DNA from: Marinobacter litoralis
GTDB taxonomy: Bacteria > Pseudomonadota > Gammaproteobacteria > Pseudomonadales > Oleiphilaceae
Length of the DNA: 64,000 nt
Direction: 5' to 3'
Assembly (NCBI RefSeq): GCF_003336705.1
Contig: NZ_QMDL01000004.1
Coordinates: 157,285 to 221,284, forward strand
Below, in pieces: positions 37,169 to 47,636 of this stretch. The notes beneath the pieces were generated by a model, which saw only the letters and a list, made by a program, of their open reading frames with translations, made no database searches and was not told the origin of the DNA. The translations under genes and the position numbers were made by a program. Each line of letters starts with the position of its first letter. The stretch's first letter is position 1.

Positions 37169-38587
37169 ATGCTCTGGCTATATCTGCACTTCCCACATCT
37201 ATTGCTGGACCATATCCAACGGAATCAGGATTCCGGGAGTGCTCTTGTGATCGTGGATGGTGCTGGCCAAACCATCACGCAGGTCTGCGCCACCGCCCGG
37301 GAGCTGGGCGTAGAAGTAGGCATGCGTCTGAAAACCGCGCTCGGTTTAGCGCCCAACTTGCACATTATGCAAGCAGATCCGAAACAGGAAGCATGGCTTC
37401 TGGAAGATCAGGCGCGCTGGTTGTATCACTACGCCGCCCACATTACCCTGGCACCACCTGATGGTCTTTGGGCGGAAGTCAGTAGCCTGCAAAAGCTTTA
37501 CGGCGGTCTGCCGGCTATCTGGCAAACCGTGGAACAGGCATTAACCGAACGTCAGATTACGGCCTGGATAGCCATAGGCCACACACCACTAGCCGCCCGT
37601 ATATTAGCCCTCACCGGCAAAGGTGAATGCACGGCAGACCAAGGCCACATCCTCACAGCGCTTGGTGGTTTACCGCTGCAAGCTGCCGGATTTGACAAGA
37701 AGTCCTGCACTCGCCTGCAACATCTGGGGCTTAGCACTCTTTGTGATGTATTCTCCCTGCCCGCTCCGGAGTTGGCTCGGCGACTGTCACCAGAACTGCT
37801 GGGCATGGTGCAGAAGATTCAGGGCACCCGAGCAGACCCCAAAGCACCTTGGCAACCACCCCACATCTTCAGGCAACGGGCGGATTTCATTCAGGAAGTT
37901 GAGCATACCCAAGGGCTCCTGTTCTCGTTACAGCGAATTCTGTCAGAGCTGGAGGAAGACCTCTGCTGGCGCCAGCAAGATACCGACACCCTGCTGCTCA
38001 CTTTGCTACACCGCCATCAGGAATCTACACGATTTCGAATCCGAACCACCGGACCGGAACATCGTGCAGATGTATTTTTAAAACTGATTCGCCTGAAGCT
38101 TGATCAGCAACCTTTAAGTGCACCGGTGATCGCGCTCACGTTCACGGTTAAACGGTTTACCAGCCGAGAGGCACCAACGGGGCAGGATCTGCTCGGTGAA
38201 ACTCAAGATCTGAACGAAGCCTGGCACACACTAATCAGCCGACTTCAGGCCCGGCTTGGAGATCAGGCCTTGAAACAACTGACCCCTTCCGAAGACCATC
38301 GGCCTGAATGTGCCTGGTCTGCGAAGCAGGTTTGCAAACCTACAAAAAAAAACGAGGTGGCACCAGCCCCTCTTCCTCACAGGCCCTTGTGGCTACTGAA
38401 AGGCCCAAAGCCTTTAGATCAAACCCCAACACACTGGCATTCCGGCCCGGAACGCATCAGCAGTGGTTGGTGGGACGGCCAGCGGGTTCATCGGGATTAT
38501 TACATCGCGCAGTTGCCAGGTGGTGAGATAGCCTGGGTGTTCCGTGACCATCAGGAGGGATGGTTCATTCATGGGTGGTTTGGCTGA
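37169..38587 (+). CDS. imuB: ImuB, inactive Y-family polymerase adaptor
   Basis: A 472-residue DinB-like protein. The position that carries the first catalytic Asp in active Y-family polymerases reads 'LYLHFPHLL', so the polymerase site is degenerate, as in known ImuB. ImuB is thought to bridge DnaE2 to the beta clamp. The little-finger-like region is at ~240-350 and the C-terminus ends 'WVFRDHQEGWFIHGWFG'. It follows imuA by 4 bases and its TGA shares a base with the dnaE2 ATG (TGATG). Confidence 0.93.
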   Translation: MLWLYLHFPHLLLDHIQRNQDSGSALVIVDGAGQTITQVCATARELGVEVGMRLKTALGLAPNLHIMQADPKQEAWLLEDQARWLYHYAAHITLAPPDGLWAEVSSLQKLYGGLPAIWQTVEQALTERQITAWIAIGHTPLAARILALTGKGECTADQGHILTALGGLPLQAAGFDKKSCTRLQHLGLSTLCDVFSLPAPELARRLSPELLGMVQKIQGTRADPKAPWQPPHIFRQRADFIQEVEHTQGLLFSLQRILSELEEDLCWRQQDTDTLLLTLLHRHQESTRFRIRTTGPEHRADVFLKLIRLKLDQQPLSAPVIALTFTVKRFTSREAPTGQDLLGETQDLNEAWHTLISRLQARLGDQALKQLTPSEDHRPECAWSAKQVCKPTKKNEVAPAPLPHRPLWLLKGPKPLDQTPTHWHSGPERISSGWWDGQRVHRDYYIAQLPGGEIAWVFRDHQEGWFIHGWFG

Positions 38588-41500
38588 TGGCTACGGGCTA
38601 TGCGGAGCTATTCTGCTTCAGCAACTTCACCTTTCTAACCGGAGCTTCGCATCCTCAAGAGCTCGCAGAACGGGCTTTGGAATTAGGTTATAGCGCCATC
38701 GCAATCACTGATGCCTGTTCTGTAGCCGGCATCCCCAGAGCTTGGGCTGCGCTCAAAGACAGCCCGGTGAAGCTCATTACCGGCAGTTGGTTTGAGCTCG
38801 ATGATGCGCCAACCGGTTCGTCGATTCCTCGTTTTATCCTGCTGGCAAAAGACCGCCAAGGCTATGGCCAGCTGTGCAAACTGATCACCACGGGGCGGCG
38901 CCGGGCTGAAAAAGGCCAATACCAACTCTTTGCGCGGGACGTTGAAACTCACGAATTGGATCACTGCCTTTGCTTGTGGCTACCACCCACGCGGGAAAGC
39001 GCCACACTCTCTGAAGCCAGCACTTGCGGTGAATGGCTGCTACGGGTGTTCGACCAGCGGTTACGGGTTGCCGCCAGCCGCACTCTGGAGGTGGGCGAGG
39101 AACAGCAATTGGCACGAATTCGGGAATTGGCTGACCACTTACGCTGCCCGGTGGTCGCCACCGGAGAAGTGCACATGCACAGCCGGGATCGGCAGCCGCT
39201 ACAAGACGTACTCACTGCCCTGCGCAACCACCGGACACTAGAGAGTGCCGGCCATTGCCTGTTCCAGAACGGTGAACGCTACCTCCGGCCACTCCCTGTT
39301 CTGCAAAAACTGTTTCCGGAAAACTGGTTACGGGAGACGGTCCAGGTCGCCAGCGCCTGCCAATTTCAACCCGGCAGCCTACGCTATGAATACCCCCCCG
39401 ATTTAGTGCCAGCCAATGAAACCCCTGCAGGTCTTTTAAAGCGCCTGACCCAGGAAGGCGAACGCCGCCGCTACCCCAACGGCACGCCACTGAAAGTTCA
39501 GGCATTAATTCGTAAAGAGCTGGGCCTGATCTCGGAGATGAAATACGAGCACTACTTTCTGACCATCCACGACATAGTCGCGTTTGCCCGAAGCCAAGGT
39601 ATTTTATGTCAGGGGCGAGGCTCCGCCGCCAACTCGGCGGTCTGTTACTGCCTGGGAATCACCGAGGTGAACCCGGCCAAGGTCGAGCTGCTGTTTGAAC
39701 GTTTTATTTCGAAAGATCGGGATGAACCACCGGATATCGATGTGGATTTCGAGCACCAGCGGCGAGAAGAGGTTATCCAGTATATTTATCAACGCTACGG
39801 TCGCGAACGAGCTGCATTAGCCGCAACCGTAATTCGTTACCGGCCCCGAAGCGCTATTCGGGATGCTGGCAAGGCACTGGGATTCGATGCCGCCTTGGTG
39901 GAAAAACTGCTGGACGGTATCGACTGGCGCGACAAAGCCACCAACTGGCGTCAACAAATTCTGGATAAAGGCCTCACCCAAAACCCGCAAGTGGCCAACC
40001 AGTTTTTTACGCTGGTGAATACCTTGTTGGGCTTTCCCCGGCACTTGTCCCAACACGTCGGCGGTTTTGTCATCAGCGCGGGGCCACTGTCAGAACTTGT
40101 ACCGGTGGAAAATGCCGCCATGCAAGACCGCACCGTCATCCAGTGGGACAAAGACGATCTGGAAAGCCTGGGCCTCATGAAGGTGGATGTTCTCGCACTT
40201 GGAATGCTGACGGCTATCCGCAAAGCCTTGGCGTTGATCAGCACAGCGAAAGGTGAGCCCTTTGCCATTCAGGATATTCCCCAAGAAGACCCCGACACTT
40301 ACGCCATGCTGCAAAAAGGCGACAGTATTGGTGTATTTCAGGTGGAGTCCCGCGCCCAGATCAACATGCTACCCCGACTGAAACCCGAGACTTACTACGA
40401 CCTGGTCATCGAAGTGGCCATCGTTCGCCCGGGCCCGATTCAGGGCGACATGGTGCACCCTTACCTGCGCCGAAAACACGGACTGGAGCCTGTAGAGTTC
40501 CCCAACGATGCAATTCGTCAGGTACTGGAGCGCACACTGGGGGTCCCCATTTTTCAGGAACAGGTGATCAAACTGGCCATGGTGGCAGCCGGTTTTAGCG
40601 CCGGTGAAGCCGACAAACTCCGTCGCGCCATGGCCGCCTGGAAATCCGACGGGGATCTCTCCCCTTTCCGGGACAAGCTGATCAATGGGATGCTCGAACG
40701 TGGTCACGACCCGGAATTCGCCGAGCGCCTGTACCAGCAAATATGTGGTTTTGGCGGTTACGGATTCCCCGAATCCCACGCGGCCAGTTTTGCATTATTG
40801 GTGTATGTCTCCGCCTGGATAAAGCGCCATCATCCGGCTGCGTTTTACTGCGCGTTACTCAACAGCCAACCTATGGGCTTCTACTCCCCAAGCCAATTGG
40901 TACAAGACGCCCGCCGCCATGCCGTAACCGTTCTGCCCCCGGATGTAAACTTCAGCAACTGGGAGCACACACTCGAAGGGCCGAACCAACACCTGCGTCT
41001 GGGCCTAAGAATTGTTCAAGGCCTGTCCCGCCACGGGGGCCAATCCGTTCACGAAAACCGCCCCACGCAAGGCTACCGCTCGGCCAGCGAACTGCGTACC
41101 ACTGCCAAGCTCAATCAACGCGATATGGAGCTACTGGCCGGTGCCAACGCCATGGCCGGGTTCACCTCAGACCGCCATCAGGCTTATTGGCAACTGCTGG
41201 AATACGAAGAACCTTCCGCCCTCTTTGCCCAAGAGACCGAAGCCGATTACCAGCCCCAGCCCTGTAACCAGCTACCCACGCCCACGGAAGGCCAAAACGT
41301 ACTAGCTGACTATCGCAGCCAAGGCCTAACGCTACAAAGACACCCCTTGGTTCTGCTTCGCGAACAAGGCCACCTCCAGCACTGCCTGACTGCAGAACAA
41401 TTAAAATCCACCCGCCCCGGCATCCCGGTGCAAGTAGCTGGCTTGGTTACTGGCCGTCAGCGCCCGGGTTCTGCAGCTGGCGTCACCTTTGTCACTCTGG

Positions 41501-41703
41501 AAGACGAAACCGGCAACGTGAACATTGTTGTCTGGCTTGCAACTGCCCGCCAACAACGCAAACCGCTACTCACCGCTCGGCTATTGCACGTAAAAGGGGT
41601 TGTCGAAAAAGAGGGAGACATCGTGCACGTAATGGCGGGGAAACTCTCAGACCTGAGCCACCTGATTAACACGCTACCGGTCAGTTCGAGAGATTTTCAG
41701 TGA
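38587..41703 (+). CDS. dnaE2: Error-prone DNA polymerase DnaE2
   Basis: A 1038-residue C-family polymerase for damage-induced mutagenesis. The PHP domain opens with 'ELFCFSNFTFLTGASHPQEL' and 'IAITDACSVAGIPRA'. The palm has 'PDIDVDFEHQRREEV' with the catalytic aspartates. 'GRGSAANSAVCYCLGIT', 'GGYGFPESHAASFALLVY' and an OB-fold near the C-terminus ('VTFVTLEDETGNVNIVVW') are family marks. I start at the ATG overlapping the imuB stop, which gives the conserved N-terminus; the frame extends 9 codons upstream inside imuB. A terminator follows. Confidence 0.96.
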   Translation: MATGYAELFCFSNFTFLTGASHPQELAERALELGYSAIAITDACSVAGIPRAWAALKDSPVKLITGSWFELDDAPTGSSIPRFILLAKDRQGYGQLCKLITTGRRRAEKGQYQLFARDVETHELDHCLCLWLPPTRESATLSEASTCGEWLLRVFDQRLRVAASRTLEVGEEQQLARIRELADHLRCPVVATGEVHMHSRDRQPLQDVLTALRNHRTLESAGHCLFQNGERYLRPLPVLQKLFPENWLRETVQVASACQFQPGSLRYEYPPDLVPANETPAGLLKRLTQEGERRRYPNGTPLKVQALIRKELGLISEMKYEHYFLTIHDIVAFARSQGILCQGRGSAANSAVCYCLGITEVNPAKVELLFERFISKDRDEPPDIDVDFEHQRREEVIQYIYQRYGRERAALAATVIRYRPRSAIRDAGKALGFDAALVEKLLDGIDWRDKATNWRQQILDKGLTQNPQVANQFFTLVNTLLGFPRHLSQHVGGFVISAGPLSELVPVENAAMQDRTVIQWDKDDLESLGLMKVDVLALGMLTAIRKALALISTAKGEPFAIQDIPQEDPDTYAMLQKGDSIGVFQVESRAQINMLPRLKPETYYDLVIEVAIVRPGPIQGDMVHPYLRRKHGLEPVEFPNDAIRQVLERTLGVPIFQEQVIKLAMVAAGFSAGEADKLRRAMAAWKSDGDLSPFRDKLINGMLERGHDPEFAERLYQQICGFGGYGFPESHAASFALLVYVSAWIKRHHPAAFYCALLNSQPMGFYSPSQLVQDARRHAVTVLPPDVNFSNWEHTLEGPNQHLRLGLRIVQGLSRHGGQSVHENRPTQGYRSASELRTTAKLNQRDMELLAGANAMAGFTSDRHQAYWQLLEYEEPSALFAQETEADYQPQPCNQLPTPTEGQNVLADYRSQGLTLQRHPLVLLREQGHLQHCLTAEQLKSTRPGIPVQVAGLVTGRQRPGSAAGVTFVTLEDETGNVNIVVWLATARQQRKPLLTARLLHVKGVVEKEGDIVHVMAGKLSDLSHLINTLPVSSRDFQ

Positions 41704-41714
41704 CCACAAACAAG

Positions 41715-41739
41715 AAAACCCCGCCGAAGCGGGGTTTTC
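41715..41739. terminator. Bidirectional terminator between dnaE2 and oadB
   Basis: AAAACCCCGC / GCGGGGTTTT with a 4-base loop, 12 bases after the dnaE2 stop. It has A and T runs on the two sides, so it can serve both convergent operons. Confidence 0.85.
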
Positions 41740-41761
41740 CTGGTACAGCATGAAGCGAAGA

Positions 41762-43096
41762 TCAGCTCAAAAGCTTGATCATCACACCCGCTGCAACCGC
41801 CGAGCCGATAACACCAGCCACGTTCGGGCCCATTGCGTGCATCAGCAGGAAGTTCTGCGGGTTAGCCTCAAGACCAACCTTGTTGGATACCCGCGCTGCC
41901 ATTGGCACCGCAGATACACCGGCAGAACCGATCAGCGGGTTGATGGGGTCTTTGCTGAACTTGTTCATCAGCTTAGCCATCAGAACACCTGACGCAGTAC
42001 CCACACCGAACGCAACAACACCCAGTCCCAGGATACCCAGCGTCTGGCCATCCAGGAACTTATCTGCCATCAGCTTGGAGCCAACCGACAGCCCCAGGAA
42101 GATGGTTACGATGTTGATCAGCGCGTTCTGGGCAGTATCGCTCAAGCGCTCTACTACACCACACTCACGCATCAGGTTACCGAAGCAGAACATACCCAGC
42201 AGCGGTGCTGCATCTGGCAGGAACAGAACCACAGCAATCAGAACAACCAGAGGGAAAACAATCTTTTCCTTCTTGCTGACCGGACGCAGCTGGCTCATTT
42301 TAATAGCCCGCTCTTCCTTGTTGGTCAGTGCTTTCATGATTGGCGGCTGAATCATCGGAACCATTGCCATATAGGCGTATGCGGATACGGCAATTGCACC
42401 CAGAAGATGCGGAGCCAATACACTGGCTACGTAGATAGAGGTCGGGCCATCTGCGCCACCGATGATACCAATCGCAGCCGCTTCAAGGATGTTGAACTCC
42501 AGCACGCCAGTCCAATCCAACAGTGCGGCACCAATAACCGTACCAAAGATACCGAACTGAGCTGCGGCGCCCAGCAGCATGGTCTTCGGGTTCGCAAGCA
42601 GAGGACCGAAATCGGTCATCGCACCTACGCCCATGAAGATCAACAGCGGCCCAATGGTGCTGCCGATAACAACGGAGTAGAAGTTATACAGCATGCCATT
42701 GCCATAACCGAAGTCTTGGGCAAGGGAGTTCGCCATTGCCATTTCAGAATAGCTGGCCTCTTTCACCGCGACCTTGAAGGCTTCCTTCAGTTCAGGCGTT
42801 ACCGCCTGCCCTGCCTGGTAAGCAACATCCAATGGAACAGCCAGTGCTGCCAGAATCTGGGTAGCATCGCTCTTCAGTGCAAAGTGAATCGCATTTTCCG
42901 CCGCAGTCAGGGCCAACCCTGCCTCCGGGATGTTCGCCAAGATACCGCCAAACCCGATTGGTACCAGCAGCAGTGGCTCAAAGCCCTTGCGAATCGCAAG
43001 GAACAGCAGCAGCAGGCCGATGGCGATCATCACCACCTGACCAAACTCTATGTTGAACAGGCCACTGCCTGTCCAGAGTGTCATTATCTTATCCAT
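41762..43096 (-). CDS. oadB: Oxaloacetate decarboxylase beta subunit (Na+-translocating)
   Basis: A 444-residue integral membrane protein with about ten hydrophobic segments. It releases CO2 from carboxybiotin and pumps Na+. The conserved Na+-site Asp lies in '[15 protein letters not shown]' (D203 of Klebsiella), and '[20 protein letters not shown]' with '[12 protein letters not shown]' forms the conserved C-terminal part. It is the last gene of oadGAB, 14 bases after oadA. Confidence 0.95.
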   Translation of the reverse strand: MDKIMTLWTGSGLFNIEFGQVVMIAIGLLLLFLAIRKGFEPLLLVPIGFGGILANIPEAGLALTAAENAIHFALKSDATQILAALAVPLDVAYQAGQAVTPELKEAFKVAVKEASYSEMAMANSLAQDFGYGNGMLYNFYSVVIGSTIGPLLIFMGVGAMTDFGPLLANPKTMLLGAAAQFGIFGTVIGAALLDWTGVLEFNILEAAAIGIIGGADGPTSIYVASVLAPHLLGAIAVSAYAYMAMVPMIQPPIMKALTNKEERAIKMSQLRPVSKKEKIVFPLVVLIAVVLFLPDAAPLLGMFCFGNLMRECGVVERLSDTAQNALINIVTIFLGLSVGSKLMADKFLDGQTLGILGLGVVAFGVGTASGVLMAKLMNKFSKDPINPLIGSAGVSAVPMAARVSNKVGLEANPQNFLLMHAMGPNVAGVIGSAVAAGVMIKLLS

Positions 43097-43110
43097 GGAA
43101 TGCTGGCCCT

Positions 43111-44889
43111 TTATGCGATTGTCAGCATTTCATCATCAACAGAGACGGCATCACCGACTTTGATGAAGACTTCACCGATGGTTCCGGCCTTGGACGCGCG
43201 AATCTCGGTTTCCATTTTCATGGCTTCGAGAATAATCAGCACATCACCTTCTTCAACCGTGTCTCCTGGAGAAACCAAGATCTTCCAGATGTTGCCACTC
43301 AACGGCGCAACAACAGGCTCACCGTCGCCCGCAGCTACTGGTGCAGCAGCAGGTGCAGCACTGGAACCGCCCTGACCTTCGATCTGGCTGATCTCGCCGC
43401 CTTCGGTAACCGCCACAACGTACTTCTGGCCATTCACCTCAACGGTGTAGTTCTCAGGACCTGCAGACTTCTTGGCCGGAGCCACATCATCGGCGCTGGG
43501 TACTGGCTCGAATGCATCCGGGTTGCCACGGTTCTCGAGGAACTTCAGGCCGATCTGCGGGAACAAAGCGTAAGTCAGAACGTCATCGACTTCCTGCTCC
43601 GCCAGCTTGATGCCTTTCTCGTCGGCCAAGCCTTTCAGCTCTGCAGTCAACTTGTCCATTTCTGGCTCGATGTTGTCTGCCGGGCGGCAAGTGATCGCTT
43701 CAGCGCCATCCAGAACACGCTCTTGCAGTTCCTTGTTGAACGGAGCCGGTGCAGCACCGTATTCGCCCTTCAGGATTGCAGAGGTTTCTTTAGAGATAGA
43801 CTTGTAGCGCTCACCGGTCAGTACGTTCAGAACGGCTTGCGTACCAACAATCTGAGAAGTCGGCGTTACCAGCGGGATGAATCCCAGGTCTTCGCGAACT
43901 TTAGGAATCTCGGCAAGAACCTGGTCAAACTTATCGGTAGCGTTCTGCTCGCGCAGCTGATTTTCCATGTTGGTCAACATGCCGCCCGGAACCTGAGCAA
44001 TCAGAATGCGAGAGTCAGTACCGCGCAGGCTACCTTCGAACTTCGCGTACTTCTTACGTACTTCGCGGAAGTAGGAAGCAATTTCTTCAAGCAGGTTCAG
44101 GTCCAGACCGGTATCACGGTCAGTACCTTCCAAAATCGCTACCACAGCTTCGGTGGGCGAATGACCGTAAGTCATACTCATGGAAGAGATAGCGGTATCT
44201 ACGTTGTCGATACCCGCTTCCGCAGCTTTGATCGCCGTAGCAGTAGACATGCCCGTGGTGGCGTGGCACTGCATGTGAATCGGGATATCCAATTCTTTCT
44301 TCAGGCGGCTGACCAGGTCGTAGGCAACGTAAGGCTTCAGAATACCCGCCATGTCTTTGATGGCGATGGAATCTGCACCCATGTCGGCGACTTCTTTCGC
44401 CAACTCAACCCACATATCAATAGTGTGCACAGGGCTAGTGGTGTAAGAAATAGTACCCTGAGCATGCTTACCTGTTTTACGAACTGCTTTAATCGCAGTC
44501 GCCAGGTTGCGAGGATCGTTCATCGCATCGAAGATACGGAACACATCAACGCCGTTTTCGGCAGCACGATCTACAAAACGCTCTACCACGTCATCCGCGT
44601 AATGACGGTAGCCCAGCAGGTTCTGGCCACGCAACAACATCTGCTGTGGCGTGTTAGGCATTACTTTTTTCAGTTCGCGGATACGCTCCCATGGGTCTTC
44701 GCCCAGGTAACGAATGCAGGAGTCAAAGGTAGCACCACCCCAAGATTCCAAAGACCAGAAGCCAACTTGGTCAAGCTTCTCGGCAATCGGCAGCATGTCG
44801 TCTAGGCGCATGCGGGTGGCAAGCAGGGACTGGTGGGCGTCACGTAGAATTACGTCCGTAATCCCCAGCGGTTTTTTTGTGTCAGTCAT
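43111..44889 (-). CDS. oadA: Oxaloacetate decarboxylase alpha subunit with biotin domain
   Basis: A 592-residue carboxyltransferase. The N-terminal PYC/HMGL-type TIM barrel has metal-site residues in '[14 protein letters not shown]' and '[10 protein letters not shown]'. After an association region and a Pro/Ala-rich linker (~residues 480-520), a biotinyl domain carries 'LEAMKMETE' with biotinyl-Lys near residue 558. It transfers the carboxyl of oxaloacetate to biotin. It lies between oadG and oadB. A sibling role as the pyruvate carboxylase subunit B is less likely because oadB and oadG flank it. Confidence 0.96.
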   Translation of the reverse strand: MTDTKKPLGITDVILRDAHQSLLATRMRLDDMLPIAEKLDQVGFWSLESWGGATFDSCIRYLGEDPWERIRELKKVMPNTPQQMLLRGQNLLGYRHYADDVVERFVDRAAENGVDVFRIFDAMNDPRNLATAIKAVRKTGKHAQGTISYTTSPVHTIDMWVELAKEVADMGADSIAIKDMAGILKPYVAYDLVSRLKKELDIPIHMQCHATTGMSTATAIKAAEAGIDNVDTAISSMSMTYGHSPTEAVVAILEGTDRDTGLDLNLLEEIASYFREVRKKYAKFEGSLRGTDSRILIAQVPGGMLTNMENQLREQNATDKFDQVLAEIPKVREDLGFIPLVTPTSQIVGTQAVLNVLTGERYKSISKETSAILKGEYGAAPAPFNKELQERVLDGAEAITCRPADNIEPEMDKLTAELKGLADEKGIKLAEQEVDDVLTYALFPQIGLKFLENRGNPDAFEPVPSADDVAPAKKSAGPENYTVEVNGQKYVVAVTEGGEISQIEGQGGSSAAPAAAPVAAGDGEPVVAPLSGNIWKILVSPGDTVEEGDVLIILEAMKMETEIRASKAGTIGEVFIKVGDAVSVDDEMLTIA

Positions 44890-44931
44890 CGTGTCAGCCT
44901 TCTGTTAAAAGGTTCTAATTCCGTTCCCGGG

Positions 44932-45183
44932 TCACTTCTTGTGGCGTGACCGGTATTGTGCAATCGCCTTCTTGATGGCCTCGGCGGTGTCAGGGTCAAC
45001 CGACGTTGGCGCCTTCGGCTTGGCACGTGGCGTTCTGGCCGGGGTTGCCGGCTCTGGCGGAGCAAGCCGCAGAATGATTTTCGACATCAGGCCCGTCGCG
45101 AACACCAGAATAACCAGAAACGCGAACACAAAGCCCATACCGGCGATCATCAAATCTACGGCGTTTGACATCAGCTCATTCAT
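44932..45183 (-). CDS. oadG: Oxaloacetate decarboxylase gamma subunit
   Basis: An 83-residue protein with one N-terminal membrane helix ('MIAGMGFVFAFLVILVFATG') and a Pro/Ala-rich linker. It ends in a cytosolic helical tail 'AIKKAIAQYRSRHKK'. OadG anchors the alpha to the beta subunit and may bind zinc; the usual His-rich end is reduced here to 'RHKK'. First gene of the oad operon. Confidence 0.9.
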   Translation of the reverse strand: MNELMSNAVDLMIAGMGFVFAFLVILVFATGLMSKIILRLAPPEPATPARTPRAKPKAPTSVDPDTAEAIKKAIAQYRSRHKK

Positions 45184-45361
45184 AGTGAACAGCTACCTGT
45201 ATTGGTTTGTGATTTCCCCGCTCCTATCACGCGCGTTCAGACAAAGCCTTATGGCACGCAAAATCAAAACGGGAGGCAAAATCGTGCGTAATTTACCGGT
45301 TTCACTGTTCTTGAGCAACTAAAAGCACATTTTTCTATAGGGATTTCCCGAGCGCGCACCC

Positions 45362-45384
45362 AAAAAAAGGGTTCTAAGCACCCG
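45362..45384 (-). terminator. Weak terminator after dbpA
   Basis: On the minus strand CGGGT-GCTTAGA-ACCC is followed by seven T. The stem is only 4-5 bp, so it is a weak call. The remaining bases to oadG (45184-45361) presumably hold its promoter. Confidence 0.4.
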
Positions 45385-45399
45385 GAAAAAGCATCCTAT

Positions 45400-46773
45400 T
45401 CAGACATAACGCACCCGAATTTTCCGGCCCTTCACTTTCCCTTGCTCAAGCCGCGAAAGCGCCTTGCCGGCCCAAGCCACGTCGACCGCAACAAAACACT
45501 GGAAATCAAACAAATCAATCTTCCCGACCGCTGAACCCGGAATTCCAGCCTCACCGGTCAACGCACCCAACACATCCCCACGACGAACCTTCTCTTTACG
45601 CCCACCAGCCAGGCAGAGCGTTTTCATGGGCGGAACAACAGGTCTTACAGGTTCAGCAAGCAACTGTGCGGTATCACCCCACTCTGCCGTCATGCCACGA
45701 GCGCTTTCCAAGCGAGTAATCTTGTGCCCCTGCTTCGGTGTACACAAGGTGACCGCATGCCCCTGCTCGCCTGCACGCCCGGTACGACCAATCCGGTGCG
45801 TATAAACCTCGGGGTCCCGGGCGGGCTCCGCATTGATGACCAATGGCAAGCCTTTGATATCCAATCCACGGGCCGCCACATCCGTTGCAACCAAAACGGT
45901 GCAACTCTGGTTCGCAAACTGAACCAAAGTACTGTCACGCTCCCGCTGCTCCAGATCGCCGTGCAGCGCAGACGCGGCAAAACCCATCTGCCTGAGCGCC
46001 GCGGCAAGATCATCACAATCCCGTTTGGTTGTGCAAAAAACCAGGCTCGCCGTCGGCTGGAACCTCGACAATAGCCCCGCTACCGCCTCTACGTCTTGGC
46101 CGGGGGCAATTTCGTAAAACAACTCTTCAATCGTGGCTGTCGAGTCATTCACCTCGATCCGCACGTCTTCTGGGTTCACCTGGAAACGCTCACTCAAGGT
46201 ACGGATGGGCATTGGCCAAGTTGCGGAGAACAACAACGTCTGCCGGGACGAAGGGGTTTGCGCAAGAATGCCCGCCACAACGTCCTCAAAACCCATATCA
46301 AGCATGCGATCCGCTTCGTCCAGAACCAACGTATTCAGATGCTCAAGAGACAAAGTCCCTTTGCGGAGATGATCATCCACCCGCCCCGGCGTACCCACAA
46401 TAATATGCGCACCATGACTGAGCGAACCAATCTGAGGCCCGATGGAAACACCGCCGCACAACGTCAGCACCTTGACGTTGTCTTTGGCTCGAGCCAGCTC
46501 CCGCAGAGCTTTAGCGACCTGATCCGCCAACTCGCGAGTAGGGCAAAGCACTAACGCCTGAACCGCGAATCGTTTGGGCTGAAGCTTTTCGATCAAAGGG
46601 ATACCGAAAGCAGCCGTTTTGCCACTTCCGGTTTGAGCCATGGCGATAACATCTTTGCCCGCCAAAGCCGGTGGCAACGCCTTTACCTGAATGCCGGTAG
46701 GCTGTGTGAAGCCCAGCTGCTCAAGGTTAGCCAGCATGGTCGAAGAAAGGCCAAGCTCTTTAAAAGAAGACAT
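45400..46773 (-). CDS. dbpA: ATP-dependent RNA helicase DbpA
   Basis: A 457-residue DEAD-box helicase that helps assemble the 50S subunit. The DEAD core has 'AQTGSGKTAA', 'CPTRELADQ', 'GTPGRVDD', 'VLDEADRMLDMGF', 'LFSATW' and 'YTHRIGRTGRAG'. The C-terminal ~75 residues form the DbpA RRM-like domain ('VRRGDVLGALTGEAGIPGSA', 'VGKIDLFDFQCFVAV'), which binds hairpin 92 of 23S rRNA. This domain distinguishes it from other DEAD-box proteins. Normal length. Confidence 0.96.
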   Translation of the reverse strand: MSSFKELGLSSTMLANLEQLGFTQPTGIQVKALPPALAGKDVIAMAQTGSGKTAAFGIPLIEKLQPKRFAVQALVLCPTRELADQVAKALRELARAKDNVKVLTLCGGVSIGPQIGSLSHGAHIIVGTPGRVDDHLRKGTLSLEHLNTLVLDEADRMLDMGFEDVVAGILAQTPSSRQTLLFSATWPMPIRTLSERFQVNPEDVRIEVNDSTATIEELFYEIAPGQDVEAVAGLLSRFQPTASLVFCTTKRDCDDLAAALRQMGFAASALHGDLEQRERDSTLVQFANQSCTVLVATDVAARGLDIKGLPLVINAEPARDPEVYTHRIGRTGRAGEQGHAVTLCTPKQGHKITRLESARGMTAEWGDTAQLLAEPVRPVVPPMKTLCLAGGRKEKVRRGDVLGALTGEAGIPGSAVGKIDLFDFQCFVAVDVAWAGKALSRLEQGKVKGRKIRVRYV

Positions 46774-46876
46774 AGAAAAATCCGTGGGGTGAGTAATCGT
46801 GGGTGATTGAGTTCGCTCTGACGGCGTATACTAGAGAAAATTTGATTAAGTTTATCACGAATCTACGGAGTCACTG

Positions 46877-47413
46877 ATGGCGTCTTTGCAGGACCAATTA
46901 CTCAAGGCCGGGCTCGCCGACGAAAAAAAGGCCCGGACCATTCGCTCTGAGAAGCGTAAACAGCGCAAGCAACAGCCCAAGGGCGCAGCTCAGGTCAACG
47001 AAGTTGAAGAGCGTGCCCGTCAGGCGCGCCAAGAACAAGCCGAACGAGACAGGCAACTTAACCTTGAGCGCAAGAGGGAGGCCGACAAGAAAGCCATCCA
47101 GGCCCAAATTCGGCAATTGGTAGAGACCAACCGACTGGATCGCAGTCGAGGCGAAACGTCCTACCAGTTCGTGCACGAAAAAAAGATCAAAAAGATCTTT
47201 GTCGATAACCAGATGGTAGATCAACTATCGCGAGGCCGACTGGCCGTTGTGTTTGTGAACGGAGAGTATGAACTCGTTGCCGAAGGCGTAGCCCGAAAGA
47301 TTATGGAGCGTGACGAATCGGCCGTAGTGGTTCTGCACGATCGCACAGCGGAAGATCAAGGCGATGACGATCCGTATGCCGGCTATGAAATACCGGACGA
47401 TCTTATGTGGTAG
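46877..47413 (+). CDS. DUF2058 (YaiL-like) protein
   Basis: A 178-residue protein. Residues ~1-90 are very charged with a long predicted coiled coil ('EEKARTIR'-type start, Lys/Arg/Glu/Gln repeats). Residues ~100-160 form a compact DUF2058 part ('YQFVHEKKIKKIFVDNQMVD', 'LAVVFVNGEYELVAEGVARK'). The end is acidic, 'EDQGDDDPYAGYEIPDDLMW'. Function is unknown; RNA or ribosome association is often guessed for such proteins. GGAG lies 7 nt before the ATG. A strong terminator follows. Confidence 0.92.
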   Translation: MASLQDQLLKAGLADEKKARTIRSEKRKQRKQQPKGAAQVNEVEERARQARQEQAERDRQLNLERKREADKKAIQAQIRQLVETNRLDRSRGETSYQFVHEKKIKKIFVDNQMVDQLSRGRLAVVFVNGEYELVAEGVARKIMERDESAVVVLHDRTAEDQGDDDPYAGYEIPDDLMW

Positions 47414-47420
47414 TAGAAAC

Positions 47421-47454
47421 AAAAAAACCGCTTCACAACGAAGCGGTTTTTTTT
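47421..47454 (+). terminator. Terminator after the DUF2058 gene
   Basis: AACCGCTTC / GAAGCGGTT with a short loop, then eight T, immediately after the stop; A runs in front make it potentially bidirectional. Confidence 0.9.
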
Positions 47455-47487
47455 ATTGAGCAACCGAAAAATTCGGGGCTGCAAATA

Positions 47488-47527
47488 GCAAAACGCCCCG
47501 GCCGTGGGTTACACAATCCGGGGCGTT
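47488..47527 (-). terminator. Terminator of the tRNA cluster
   Basis: AACGCCCCGG / CCGGGGCGTT, a perfect 10-bp stem with a 16-base loop. On the minus strand it is followed by TTTTGC, 12 bases past the last tRNA-Arg. Confidence 0.75.
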
Positions 47528-47538
47528 CCACTTTAATA

Positions 47539-47615
47539 TGGCGCGGCTGGGAGGATTCGAACCTCCGACCGCCTGGTTCGTAGCCAGGTACTCTATCCAG
47601 CTGAGCTACAGCCGC
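47539..47615 (-). tRNA. tRNA-Arg (ACG), copy 1
   Basis: 77 nt with encoded CCA. The anticodon loop CTACGAA gives ACG (wobble A to inosine). The acceptor stem is GCGGCTG / CAGCCGC. Identical over all 77 bases to the copy at 47637-47713. Confidence 0.98.
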
Positions 47616-47636
47616 TAAAAACTTGTTTGCGAAAAA

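Noticed and set aside
37169..38587. imuB as an active DinB polymerase
   Set aside because: The catalytic Asp region is replaced by 'LYLHFPHLL', and the imuA/dnaE2 context identifies ImuB.
43078..44805. 575-codon plus-strand open frame opposite oadA
   Set aside because: Antisense shadow of a strongly conserved gene; low-complexity translation without a domain.
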